Source: Fusarium oxysporum f. sp. lycopersici 4287 (taxonomy: Eukaryota > Ascomycota > Sordariomycetes > Hypocreales > Nectriaceae). From it: a DNA stretch of 64,000 bases. Made by a program: the position numbers and the translations under genes. Positions 10,750-21,318 of the stretch are shown here, in pieces. Below the pieces are notes generated by a model, which worked only from the letters and a program-made list of their open reading frames with translations, was not told the DNA's origin and did no database searches. The DNA lies in contig NC_030991.1 of assembly GCF_000149955.1 (NCBI RefSeq), forward strand, positions 2,849,571 to 2,913,570, in the 5' to 3' direction. Position 1 is the stretch's first letter; each line of letters starts with the position of its first letter.

Positions 10750-12828
10750 GAGTGGGGATCTGGCCTGGCCCCGCCTTTTTGTCCGTCCTCTTGACGCCTT
10801 TCGTTCCTCAAGGCATCTGGTATCGGAATGTGGGGGTCAGTTAATTTTAGCAGCAAGGTAGCCGGAGCGAGTCGCCGGGTCAATTGCAACAGGCCAGTAC
10901 ATTGGTATCTACAACCAAGTTGACACGAGCCGATAAAGGAAAGGACTCTATTTTTTCTATCCATTCCACTTTGTCCAGAGCTATGAGGTTTTTATTGTGA
11001 CTGTACAGGCAACAATCAAGGGCTGGCGATTGTGATTACAGCAAGAGCTGGCATTTTCCGTTTCTGATGGAAGAATGGCCTCAAATGGCATTTCTCGTTC
11101 TCGCTGTAGCATTGATTGAACTGTCAAATCGCATGTCACCAATTAATTTTGTCTTGAACCCCATCTACATACAGCATGAAGCTGGGTGTGGTAACAATTT
11201 AACTGAGTGCAATGCCATTCAATTACCTGAAAAATTGCCGTGATGAACAGCCGACCCCGCACCAAGGTCCTCTGTTTGCGCGGATAGACGAGGGCTTACC
11301 CAATATGTTTGGAAGTTGTATTGCTGTTGTTCCATCGATATCGTCAAGAAGAGCCTGGATTCCTGAACTTTTCACTGCCTTTCGAACGCCGGGGTCCATG
11401 TTGATTGACTGGAAATTTGACTGGTTCAATGGGGCCTGCTGGAGGTCGGTTCTTCTTAGATTCCATCGCATGATGCGGTGCTTCATCGGTGATAGGTGGT
11501 GCAGAAGGTTGAGGGAAGCTCTACAGACGCTGGTCGATCGAGGAGCGTGTTGGACAGTTGCTGGTGTTGCTATGATGGTTGGCAGGTCCGTCGTGGTTCT
11601 CATAAGCCATGGCGGTGTTTCACATTGCACCATATGGTGACCTTGGATGGAGAGAAACAAAGCGCGATATTGCAGCGATTGTGGTTGATTGTTAGGATTA
11701 GCCTAATCTAAAGCGGGTGATTTGTTGTCCCCCTAACGGGTGGTCGGCGATCCCGAGGTGGGTATGGGACAGGGGATGAAGCAGTCAACAGGTGGAGACT
11801 TCCAATCGCTCAACAGGAGAATACTTAGTCGCATGTCCTCAGGCACTGGAATGGGAAGAAGTAGGCGGTGTTTTGATTGCGCATAGGTCCAGTACCAAGT
11901 TCATCTTTAGCGCGTCACCATGCATCAATGGAGGCAAGTTTCGATGTTTGCTCACAAAGTATCCCGTTGCCGCTCTTATCACCTATTCGTCGAACGGCAA
12001 CCATCTACTAAATTTGTCGACCTTGTTATTTGGACATCCCGTGACAAATTTCTGATGCACTCGCCGGCTCCACACCTCAGCCCCGTTTTTAGGCAGTGGC
12101 GAAAACGCTTAAACGACAAGAAAGGGAGCCATATTACTATGAGAGGTCAAGCCAGCCTAAATCAAGCTTTCTCAGCAAGTTAATCTGTCAAAGATCTGGT
12201 GCGTGTTATTTAACGTTCCAAATGGAGTCACAAATCAGTAGTTATCGGCCTGCTAGCGTCTTCAAACAGGGGCATGGTCTACTGACATAATGAAGATTAT
12301 GGGGTAGCAAAAGTAAATACAACTTCTGGATATTAATGCTACTACAGTCAGAATGGAAATACGCATGTGGATACACATCCTACATACCTTCCGCTTTGTG
12401 CTGACTGTCGAACCTCCTTTCACTCGAATCAAGCCACACGGAGCTGTATGGTTTACTTGGCAGTTCCTAGCTAGCCTGGCTCGAGTTAGTATCAGACAAT
12501 GTGCAAAAAAAGCATGGAGAGGCGGCCTACATTTCCATGTAAATGCTACTGGAATATGGTGCAGAGGAGGAATATGCAGGGGTTTTGTTGACATGTTCAT
12601 CCAGGTGATCCTTGACAGGTTTGTTGGCGCTAGCGAACATCGCGAAGCAACGACATTTTATCTGCTCCGCTGAATTGTTTGCCTGTATTGTGAGAGCTCT
12701 CGTTTTTCTGTTAAATACCTTACGTATCTTGGTCATATCCCTCTCAAGTTGCGACTGTGCATCTAGAGCACTTTACAAGAATCAGGTCCAACATCCATCC
12801 TGCTTCTACTACCATCTGACGAAGAATC
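10750..12828. other. Intergenic, one weak minus-strand open frame
   Basis: No convincing gene. The best candidate is a 145-codon minus-strand frame at 11223-11660. Its C-terminal part (KAVKSSGIQALLDDIDGT, then IQLPNILGKPSS) has a protein-like composition, but I recognise no domain and the plus strand is also open there (11212-11640). Other short frames at 11792-12736 overlap one another in multiple frames and are not supported. Confidence 0.4.
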
Positions 12829-13911
12829 ATGCCTGTGCAACTCCTACCAGCATCCGCTGCTGCATTTGCCCCTCGAGCTCCATCCGTTGATGTTGCCTTG
12901 GGTTCAAAGGTCGAACAGTGGCTCACACAAACTCTGAAGCGTATCAATAGGGTCAAACGCCCCCTTAACTCCGTACTGCAGCACCAGCGATGTCTCACCG
13001 AAACTCTTTCGTCGCCGAATGCCATCTGGACCTTGACATCGCTTATGCTACCCAAGACACCCGAGTCTGGCTTTAAGCGGGATGCCAGCAATCGTCTATT
13101 CGAGGCCATCATGAACTATGTGCTCGTCCATGTTGAGGCTTACGTTGTTCATGTCGACATGGTTCTGCGAAATGAGGTCTCCTACAAGCTCACAAAGGAT
13201 ACCATCGATGCGCTCGTTGAGTACCACAAGGTGATTCACTGTGTCGATGCAAAGGCCAGCACATACGACTGGACAGGCAAGGAGCAGCAGTGTAAGAGGC
13301 TTCACGAAGACTTTGTCCAGGACATCAATAAGTTTGTTTTTTGCACCCACGTCTCTGCCCTTGAGGGGCTTGAGGAGGGGGGTACCGGCGAACTCCTCTG
13401 CGGCAAGAGTGAGGAGGTCAAGAACTGCATCAGTGCTCTTATAAAGCCTCTGCTACCTCCCTCTTCCCCCTGCGTCGTTGAAGTTGTCCGACAACCTACC
13501 CTGCTATCTAGCTCTCTTGTCAACAATATATGGTCGCAACATGGTCTTTGCGGCAACCTTGTTGCTGTTGACTCATGGAGTGCGCTTCCCTCAAGCCCTA
13601 GTATCCCATCATGGGCCGACTCAAACACAAGTCCTATGACCGTGAGCGATGTGTCGCCTACTCCCGCGTTCACTCACTCTCTCTATGACTGGCCCGGGTG
13701 CTCAACTCAAGTAACAACCCCTATCCCCGCGCTGCCCCTCCCTATCATGCTCGCTCCCGCCCATTGCGATGTTAGTGCGGGTATGGAACACATGGGCGGT
13801 ATGGGTAGCTTTGGCTGTTGTCCATGTGAGTATGCAGCACATGTGATGACCAGAGATGAGAGACTTAGAGTATGCCAGCACGAGGCGAGAATTCTGGCAC
13901 GTAACCTTTAG
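12829..13911 (+). CDS. Uncharacterised single-exon gene
   Basis: This is an uninterrupted 360-codon frame with an ATG at 12829 and TAG at 13909-13911. Third-position C and pyrimidine bias (CTC, GTC, ACC codons) is clearly stronger than in flanking DNA, which supports real coding. The N-terminal half is helical and polar (for example SKVEQWLTQTLKRINRVKR), followed by a hydrophobic segment near residues 88-108 (FEAIMNYVLVHVEAYVVHVD) that could be buried helix rather than membrane. A Ser/Pro/Thr-rich region follows, and the tail contains Cys-Cys-x-Cys. No known domain is recognised. It could be a lineage-restricted gene. There are no visible introns and the nearest genes are more than 600 bp away. 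Confidence 0.65.
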   Translation: MPVQLLPASAAAFAPRAPSVDVALGSKVEQWLTQTLKRINRVKRPLNSVLQHQRCLTETLSSPNAIWTLTSLMLPKTPESGFKRDASNRLFEAIMNYVLVHVEAYVVHVDMVLRNEVSYKLTKDTIDALVEYHKVIHCVDAKASTYDWTGKEQQCKRLHEDFVQDINKFVFCTHVSALEGLEEGGTGELLCGKSEEVKNCISALIKPLLPPSSPCVVEVVRQPTLLSSSLVNNIWSQHGLCGNLVAVDSWSALPSSPSIPSWADSNTSPMTVSDVSPTPAFTHSLYDWPGCSTQVTTPIPALPLPIMLAPAHCDVSAGMEHMGGMGSFGCCPCEYAAHVMTRDERLRVCQHEARILARNL

Positions 13912-14420
13912 CAGGCCCCTTAGCTAATCTCTGCCTGGTTAATATGTGATCAGGATTTTCTGTCAGTAACGCGTTAGGATCAACTATGGGGTCGGATTAC
14001 GATTACATGTGATCAACTGTGGCTGTTATCATTCTACTTAGCGAACCTAGTGGGTTCAGAATTGTTTACCATAGACAGAATCTTCTCTTGAATGTCACGG
14101 CGGCACGTTTCTGTCAACATAGAGTGACAAGTCTAGTAATGTATAACATATCGACAGAACCATCGTTGGCCAATCTGGCGCTGTGCCTCTCCGTGAGGGA
14201 TATGAGATGTTGCCAGTTGACTGTCCATTCCAGAGAGCAAACAGGACCATATGAAGAATACGCTTTCACCTCCCCACTTGCAACTACGTGAAGTGGAAAG
14301 AAGAAGTCCGTCACACCTGAAATGCAAGATCACAACTATGTTTTATCTCGATAACCCCATCTCCATTCAAGTTGCTAGCCTAGGAGAAACCCAGGGAGTA
14401 ACGTAACGCAACCCCCCCTC
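13912..14420. other. Intergenic before assembly gap
   Basis: No gene is supported. A short plus-strand frame at 14019-14291 overlaps minus-strand frames of similar length and has no motif. The sequence just before the Ns ends in a C-rich run, a common place for assembly to fail. Confidence 0.45.
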
Positions 14421-14583
14421 NNNNNNNNNNNNNNNNNNNNNNNNNNNNNNNNNNNNNNNNNNNNNNNNNNNNNNNNNNNNNNNNNNNNNNNNNNNNNNNN
14501 NNNNNNNNNNNNNNNNNNNNNNNNNNNNNNNNNNNNNNNNNNNNNNNNNNNNNNNNNNNNNNNNNNNNNNNNNNNNNNNNNNN
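14421..14583. other. Assembly gap (163 N)
   Basis: This is a run of undetermined bases. Any open frame crossing it is an artefact. The C-terminal codons of the M16 peptidase pseudogene probably continue into it. Confidence 0.99.
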
Positions 14584-17500
14584 TCTGCATCCGTATCTTC
14601 ATACTCGCTAATGTCCTTGACGGGCCTGGCGCCTAAACTAGCAGTGAGACCAGCTTTGAAGAGTCTACCATCAGTAGTTTCCTCGGCCATCTTGACGTCA
14701 TCCCCAGCCGATGTCTACATATTGGCATTCTTCTGAGCCTCTTCCTGTCGCTTATCGACACCCTCGGCCTTGCCTTGAGCCTGTAGATGAATCGATGAGC
14801 GATCTCTCCGACTAGAGACAGGGCTAAGACGCCGGTTGAAGAATTCCATAACTTCGAGCTTGGTCAGAAGCTTAATTTGTGCGGCGTCGCATTGGGCTGT
14901 CACCGGTTCGTGTCAGTGCCGGGTGGACTCCTTGTCCAAGTTCCTAGGTTTCTCTTACCGCCAAACAATCAGACTCCGTTGGGGGCCCTCGAACTCTGTA
15001 TCATTCATCTTTTCCAATGTGTCCGCATATCTCACGAGGAAGGCCTCGCTACGAGAATCGAGAAACTTTGGCGCCATCTCACTCTGTATGAGGAAGCGGA
15101 AGCCATACGTCATCGAGAAAGTCCGGGGCATGCTGAAGACAATGTAGCCAAATGGCTCCTTAGTTCGGAGCTGATCAAAGGCTGGCCCACGTATCAGAGT
15201 CTTGGTTCGAATATCGCGATCCTCCCTGCTGCCAACATAAAATCAAGTCTTGACGCAGTGGTTGACGTTGGCAGGATCCTTGAAAGTCTTCCTTAAGACG
15301 TAGTTGGAGCCTTCGGTCAGGATAGGAGACCGCAGGATAGGCTACTGGGCCTTGGGCAAGACCCGGGGCTTCAATATGGACGCCACCATGTCAGTTGCTT
15401 TGAGAGCATCCTCCTTGTATATGTTGCCATGTACGTACACCTCAATGAACACCTGGCCAAGCATCTGCTTCTGGAACAACCTGATACCCTCCAAGTGACA
15501 CCCGAAAGCTCCGCTGCCAGCTCCTCTACTATGAAGTCCGACTCCGGGGTATTGAGCCAATTGGTGTAGTCACCAACCTGATGGTAGGACGACTGTAGCT
15601 GCCAGTTGTTACCTCGGGTTAGGCGCTCCCTTACAGTCTCAAACGATATTTCTTGATATCTAAGTCCCGCATTGTTGTAACGATTTGATCCAAGAGCACA
15701 GGGAGCTTATCATCATAGCCGCTAACGTCCAAGAACAAACCACGAGAATCAAGACTGATCTTGTACTGCAATCCAGCCAGTTCCGCGTCGTATGAGTACA
15801 TCTCGAGCGCATCACGGACCAGATCCGAGAACAGTCGAGCCTTGACGTTGTTTTCTGCCGAAGCATAGAAGAGGGGTGTCTTCAAGCTGACAATAAGGTT
15901 GGCGCGAGAAACCCAGAAAATATCATCCTTCTTCCATTGTGTTCTGGCAATGCTATCATTGCGAATGACCCGAGGTTCAGTGCCTGCTCATCCATTTCCT
16001 GCTTTTCAACCTCGGGCTCGTTGGGAATGAACTGGTTCTTATGGGGTAGGTGAAGAGTAGGTAGGCGATCCTGGGGAGAGACTGCAAAGGCTTTCTTACA
16101 CTCCTGCATGAGATCATTGGGAATCTTGTCATGGCGATACTCTGTTCCGTACCACTTTTCCTTCTAGTCCCAGTCGCCAGGATAGTTACGCGACACAATA
16201 ACCATGCAGGAGTTATCTGGGTGAATCGTAGCAAGAGCTTTCTCGATCTGGTCAGGAGCAAATTCTCGGAGACGGCTATGGCCACTGAGCAACCATTTCC
16301 GAGGCAGAGTCTTCTGCATAACCGAGCTGATTCGGCTGGTAAATCGACTGGCAGGTGTCTTTAGCTTGAACTTGAAATCGACATCAGCTATTCCCTTCTG
16401 CTCTTGGAAATCCACTCTTGGGGAGGGTGCTCACGCAGGAGAGCGATGTACGGGAAAAGATCTCGATGATCTCAGGGTAGTTCTTAAGACCATCTTCTGT
16501 CAAGCAAACTTGCATATCGAAGATACCAGGAGTGCCAGGGCACATAGGGTAAGCACCAGCGTTAAGACCGTTCGCCCAACCCTTGGACCTGATGTACGAC
16601 ATGATACTTCCAGGACCCTCATGTCCGATAAGATGACTAATGTATCGGCTAGGCTGAGTGGCAAACATGAACTCCTCATCAATGAATGGGAAGTACAAGT
16701 TAAGTTCTCTCGAATACATGACAGGCTTTGCCAATCATTGCATGCCGAGATCGGACTCTCTGAAAGGAAGTTCGCCAGGCCATCGGTTCGGTGAAAGCTT
16801 CTTATTGACGACGGGCGAGAACAACTTGGCAATCCATTTTTGGAGCACATCGAGCGGTTCTCTATCCAGAACAGCCCAATTTCATGCGGTTCGCTGAATA
16901 GTGCTTGGCATGAAACGCGATGAACTTGTCCCTCACATCGATTCCACGTGCCTCAGAAAGGGTCTTGAGAACCTCAAAGTTGCCGGTAGAGAAGTGACAG
17001 AACGGGTGATTGGGGTTAGACAGAGACTTTTCAAGCTAATGTAGTCTCTAGGTGTCATTTTGAAGACTCTTCTTGTTTTCTAAATCGACAGCTTTCAGCC
17101 CTCGGTCCAGCGTCTCGGAAAGGAAAAGCGGTTCAATAAAGAACTGGGCGAATCGGTCGAGAGCCCCGCTCAGAGGAGATGGGTTGGTATCGGAAGGATC
17201 TTGGCCATTGTCTGGCTTGACAGAAATGTAGAAAAAGTAGTTCATCGAGGTCGACCCTGTGTAAGCATTGGAGGTTCCTGAATTGGCGGAGAGGCGTTGG
17301 CTGTATTCGTTCTCAATTGAGAATTTCTTGGTGCCCATTAAGAAAAACTGTTGACAAGCAGAAATATTAGCCCATTTGTCTGTACAACATCACGGCTGTT
17401 GAATTGATGCACTTACATATTCCACCGCATGGACTGTACCGGAGATATCAGACTCGTCGCTGAAGTTTCCCACATTGATATCCAGCGCAGCGCTGGCCTT

Positions 17501-17620
17501 GTCCGTTTCGGAATCATGCATCCGGAGCGCTTCAAGTTCATTGTTAAGACGAATGATGCGATAATCTCGATCGTTGAGCGAAGGTTTCTTGAGGGAGTCA
17601 GTAACAAGCATCATCATAGG
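14584..17620 (-). pseudogene. M16 peptidase (insulin-degrading enzyme / Ste23 type) pseudogene
   Basis: Reading the minus strand from 17617 down gives, in order, the landmarks of a fungal Ste23/insulysin-type zinc metallopeptidase. These are VGNFSDESDISGTVHAVEY, then after an intron (GTAAGT near 17416 to CAACAG near 17350) FFLMGTKKFSIENEYSQRL, then ALDRFAQFFIEPLFLSETLD, SRYISHLIGHEGPGSIMSYI, AELAGLQYKISLDSRGLFLD and, near 14860, a C-terminal LTKLEVMEFFNRRL block. The family removes peptides using HxxEH as zinc site; here the second His is Tyr (HAVEY, 17417-17431). In-frame TAGs occur at 17048-17050, 17036-17038 and near 16173. Frameshifts near 16880, 16420, 15970 and 15560 force changes of frame. 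It cannot make a working enzyme and is probably a decayed duplicate of a core gene. Confidence 0.93.
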
Positions 17621-19544
17621 AACGCCGGCGTGGAGGTTTGTTCTTCATGTTCTGCGTGAGGCACTCGCGAGTTCGGAGTGTCGAGAAACGGTTCCTGGAC
17701 GTTTGTTTGTGGGATGAAAGGTGTGAACAGAAGAACTAGGAAAGCGTGAGATCAGACATACTTGAGGCGAGATATTGGCAGGGTCAAAGGTTCCGACGTT
17801 CACGGTACGGTTTGTAGCGTGGGGAATGGTTGGTAGGTCAATGCGAAGCGGAAGATGATCAACGCTCTCCGACCTGAGGAAGCCAGGCAGCAGAAGGAAA
17901 AAGACAGCACGACTGTGACAGGCGACCAGACGATCTGCGGCCACAGCCTATGGTCCCGGTTCTTCCCACGGGCAAAGTGCACGCCATGCGGCAATTTGGA
18001 GGCAGGCTGGGTGCAATGGATGGCACAATGTGGATGAGAAGATGCTCACATCGAGAGTTGGTCGTGCATGACTAGCGATTGTCGTTGTTGGTGCGGCTTG
18101 GCGTCTCAAGACAAAAAGGAAGACTCGGATTGGGGTGTTGAAATTATTCTACACAATCCATCGGCTGGTTTCATCGGGGCGCTGTCTGAATATTTCTGTC
18201 TTCTTAACTACTGTATGCTTGCGAGTTTGTTATTTCCGACACAAAACCAGGGGCAGTTGTGAGGCTGACGGGGAATGCCCCGGCAAGCAATGCAGGGTGA
18301 ACAGAATCTGTTAGCGCAGTCCGGGTTGCGATGCATGTGCGAGAGCCTGTTCCCTTTCAGAAAAGCAAGGATGGACAGCGTCGCCTGCCAGAGCTAGCCA
18401 CCACAAGCCCACGCCACCCTGGAAATTGCCCCATCTAAGGGAGCCCTGTACGCTCGATTTGGCCAACATGGGCCAGGGAGAATGAGCCTGGGGGCCCCTC
18501 GCTGTTGTTGCCTTTCTGTGTGACTGGTCAATTCTGAGAGCGGCGGCATGCATGTAACGCAGGCGACACGGAAAGGTAGGTAAAAAGGGAGTGCGGGCGG
18601 AGACAGGGTCCAAATTCGTCTTCCCGCCAGCAACGGCAAGACCAAGTATGTTGCTTGTAGGCAGGTCGGGAAAAATAATTGACACCAATAGTATTAGCAC
18701 TACGGTCAATGTGATGCTTGGATCGACCATCCTCACACAAATATGTTCGTTCCAAACTTGAATGGATGACAAATCGAGCTCTCTTGCGAACAGCTAGGTG
18801 GCTTGGTACTGGGTAGCGACTGCGCTCAATCAACAAGCCTCTGATAGGTCTACGGAGGTGCTCCCGTTAGATCGTCTTGTCAGAAGATATTGAGATTTCT
18901 CGTGGTCAACACTCTTGATGTCGAAGGTCTCAAGTCTCTATCGGCTTGGTAGTTGCCTGTTGTAGTGGATGTCCAAAGGCCGTACTCAACAAGCTGAACC
19001 GCGTGGCTAAAAGCGAGGACGATGAGAATTCCTTACAAGGAAAAATAGTTCCCATGATTTTTGGTGATCGGGAAGGTTAGCCGTGGTCATAGAAAAGTAG
19101 AAGTACTGGCACTCACCCTTGTGGTTCAAAATTTGTATTTGGAGTGTCGGAGAAGAGTGCCATGTTCTGTTTCACGTGACCAATGATGCTGAGCGATAGC
19201 TGTTGGATGTTATGTCACAGGATTTGAAGTCCGATGCGACAATGAGAAGTGAAACTTGCATTCTGAGCCTCTTGACCACAGCCATTGCATTGATACTTGT
19301 TGAGAATGATGGAAGTCTGCCTTGCTGGCTGAGCCCCCCCGTCAAAGCCACTTTGAAGACTGACTCCGCTAGCGCCGCTAGTTTCCGAGTCTATGAAATC
19401 ATCAAATAATGTTTGAGTGAGACACGCAGAGTGGCTGAGCCAATATATGACTAAGGGGTTCAGGGTAGTAATCTCTCCAAGATCTTCCCTCCCAACGGCC
19501 GGCCGCAAATGAGCGTTGTCTGGTTGTTGAAACCATGTTAGCCA
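17621..19544. other. Intergenic, probably former 5' region of the M16 copy
   Basis: No gene is supported. Overlapping minus-strand frames at 17645-17944 and 18311-18836 have no recognisable motif. Because the M16 pseudogene is transcribed leftwards from about 17.6 kb, the first part of this stretch may be its old promoter and N-terminal exon. Residual minus-strand coding for a missing first exon could not be pinned down. Confidence 0.4.
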
Positions 19545-20169
19545 TTACATGATGGTTCTTTTTCTTCCTATCCATAATCCTCTAGGTACGACTCCTGAAC
19601 TAATCTCCGACAGAGGCAGTACCCATTTCGCGGTCAAGCGTCTCAGGCACCTAGAGGAGGAATTGCAAGCCGTAAGAATAAACTTGACGCAGCTAACACA
19701 GGTAACAAAGAACACGATATTTTTTTTTTCTTTTTTCACAGTAAGAGATTCTACCAAAGTTTCTGCGATAACTATTATATCTGATATGGCAATGGAGTCC
19801 TTGGGCCTTTGTTGCAAGAAAAGACCAAGAGCTCTAAACACAGTCTCCCACTGAACAATTTCCCACAATGGAAGATTCGAATAAAGTCTTGATACATGAT
19901 AGCGGCAGTACACCGAAGTGCTGTCGGCAACTGCACGAGCCCGGAGTCTCGGCAATACATATGCAGGTTCGCCATTATCTTCAATAACCCAACCTTCCCA
20001 CTTATTAAATCAAGAATCAAACGAGCTTTGGAGTCTCTAAACCGATCTTCAAGTCCCTTGTGGGCCAAGTCGCCGATTTCAACGATATTACCGCCAAAGA
20101 CTACATCAATATAGCCTTGCTTGGTTGTAATGCACTCCTTGTGGACGCAGACAGCCTGAGCGTTGAACA

Positions 20170-20928
20170 CAGGGTTCAAATCCACGACACTCCACGACAC
20201 ATTTGTGAATATGGCGTGGATATGGATGCTGACTAATAATTTCGATGTGGAATGGGTGGAAATGGATCCATTATGGAAATGGATCCATATTGTGGAATTC
20301 GTGGAATGGAAACCTACTTCGTCCAACAATGGTAATTAATGGGTCCCGCCCGCCCTCGGTGACGTCAATGTTTTTGTCATTGGTCCATTAAAATCCGCCG
20401 TTGCTTGACGCAAAGGCAACACACCCACCGACGTTCCTGTTTCTTGTTATGCTGGATATTCGTAGCCGAACCGATATACCTATAGACGCGCCTTGCCGTC
20501 TCTCTCCGTCAAGATCCAGCTTTTGTAGAGCTGAAAGAGCCGTTGATTGTCCTCTTCTGTTCGTTCTGGAACGGATGTGGTTGACTTGGTAGGATGGGGA
20601 GTGGCCATTTCGATTTGGGGTAGTAACGCGAGTAACAGTGAAGCCCCCAGAATGGACTCATTGTGTACGGAGGAAAATGGGGTGGCAAATCGATGTTGTG
20701 TTGTTGTGGGTGATAGAAAGTACTTAGGATATGCGGGATTTCACAAGGAAATCAAGGTATTTTCGAACCCCACCTAAAATATTCCACGATTTCCACATGT
20801 GGAACATGTGGAAGGGGCTTCGTGGCGTGGATATGGAAATGCTGAAGCCCACGTGGAATGGAATGGAATGGATATGGATCCACATTATGGATCCATATGT
20901 GGATTTCGTGGTATGGATTTGAACCCTG
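20170..20928 (-). mobile_element. Non-autonomous hAT element, 759 bp, with exact TSD
   Basis: The left end reads CAGGGTTCAAATCCA (20170-20184) and the right end is its perfect reverse complement (20914-20928), a 15-bp terminal inverted repeat. Outside them lie identical 8-bp direct repeats, GTTGAACA at 20162-20169 and again at 20929-20936. An 8-bp target duplication is the signature of hAT transposases. Both subterminal regions (20185-20330 and 20760-20913) are packed with variants of TGGATCCA, GTGGAAT and ATGGATCC, as expected for transposase-binding arrays. The interior keeps a broken fragment of the transposase N-terminus on the minus strand, so this is an internally deleted copy that would need transposase in trans. 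The perfect TSD suggests that insertion is fairly recent. Confidence 0.95.
20385..20608 (-). pseudogene. hAT transposase N-terminal fragment
   Basis: Inside the hAT element an ATG at 20606-20608 opens 42 codons (MATPHPTKSTTSVPERTEED and onward), ending in a TAG at 20480. A second minus-strand frame starting near 20460 reads NIQHNKKQERRWVCCLCVKQ. The RRWVCxLC wording is that of the BED-like zinc finger near the start of fungal hAT transposases. The rest of the transposase, including the RNase H-like core and the dimerisation domain, is absent. It is evidence of ancestry, not a functional gene. Confidence 0.75.
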
Positions 20929-21318
20929 GTTGAACACCTTAGGAAATTCGCTCGGCTTGAGGCGAAGGGCCTGATGAAGCTCACAAAGAAGGAGACAGGC
21001 AGGTCCGAGTAGCTGAAGAACAATGCCAACTGGATGCGTCATAAGCACCACCTCCTCATGCATCAAGTCTCCTCCATGCCGAATGTTCTTGTTGCCGGGA
21101 TGTTCCAGATGTGATGGTCTAGGGGGTATAGGTGTGTCGGTCGGCGTTGTCTCAGGCCTGAAATTTCCATCCTCACTTTGAATCTCACTATCAATCATAG
21201 TCGCCGTGTCATCAGATGGCTGTTCGGCTGATTCGTCGTCCGCATTGCATAAAAAGACAGAAGACGGGCGTGGAGATGACATCGTCGACGACACAAGAAT
21301 CAATTCATAGCTTGACAT

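Larger units (their letters stand above)
19545..21318 (-). pseudogene. Gene of unknown function disrupted by a hAT element
   Basis: The ATG at 21316-21318 opens a frame beginning MSSYELILVSSTMSSPRPSS, with an acidic, probably disordered N-terminus. A hydrophobic stretch follows (HPVGIVLQLLGPACLLLCE), and the frame reaches SEFPKVFN at 20929. Removing the inserted element and one copy of the target duplication joins this codon exactly to AQAVCVHKECITTKQGYIDV at 20161, with no change of frame. The reading continues through FRDSKARLILDLISGKVGLL to about 19870. It then shifts to a second frame (VQWETVFRALGLFLQQRPKD, near 19860-19770), so there is also a frameshift or unrecognised small intron. I do not recognise the family. 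With the insertion, translation would run into stops inside the element. Confidence 0.7.

Noticed and set aside
14367..14690. 107-codon minus-strand frame across the first gap
   Set aside because: The N-run makes the frame uninterpretable. Only the part from 14584 rightwards matches the M16 peptidase C-terminus.
20173..20183. Exact tRNA B-box-like string GGTTCAAATCC
   Set aside because: It is part of the hAT terminal inverted repeat and recurs inverted at the other end. No acceptor stem, A-box or anticodon arm surrounds it.
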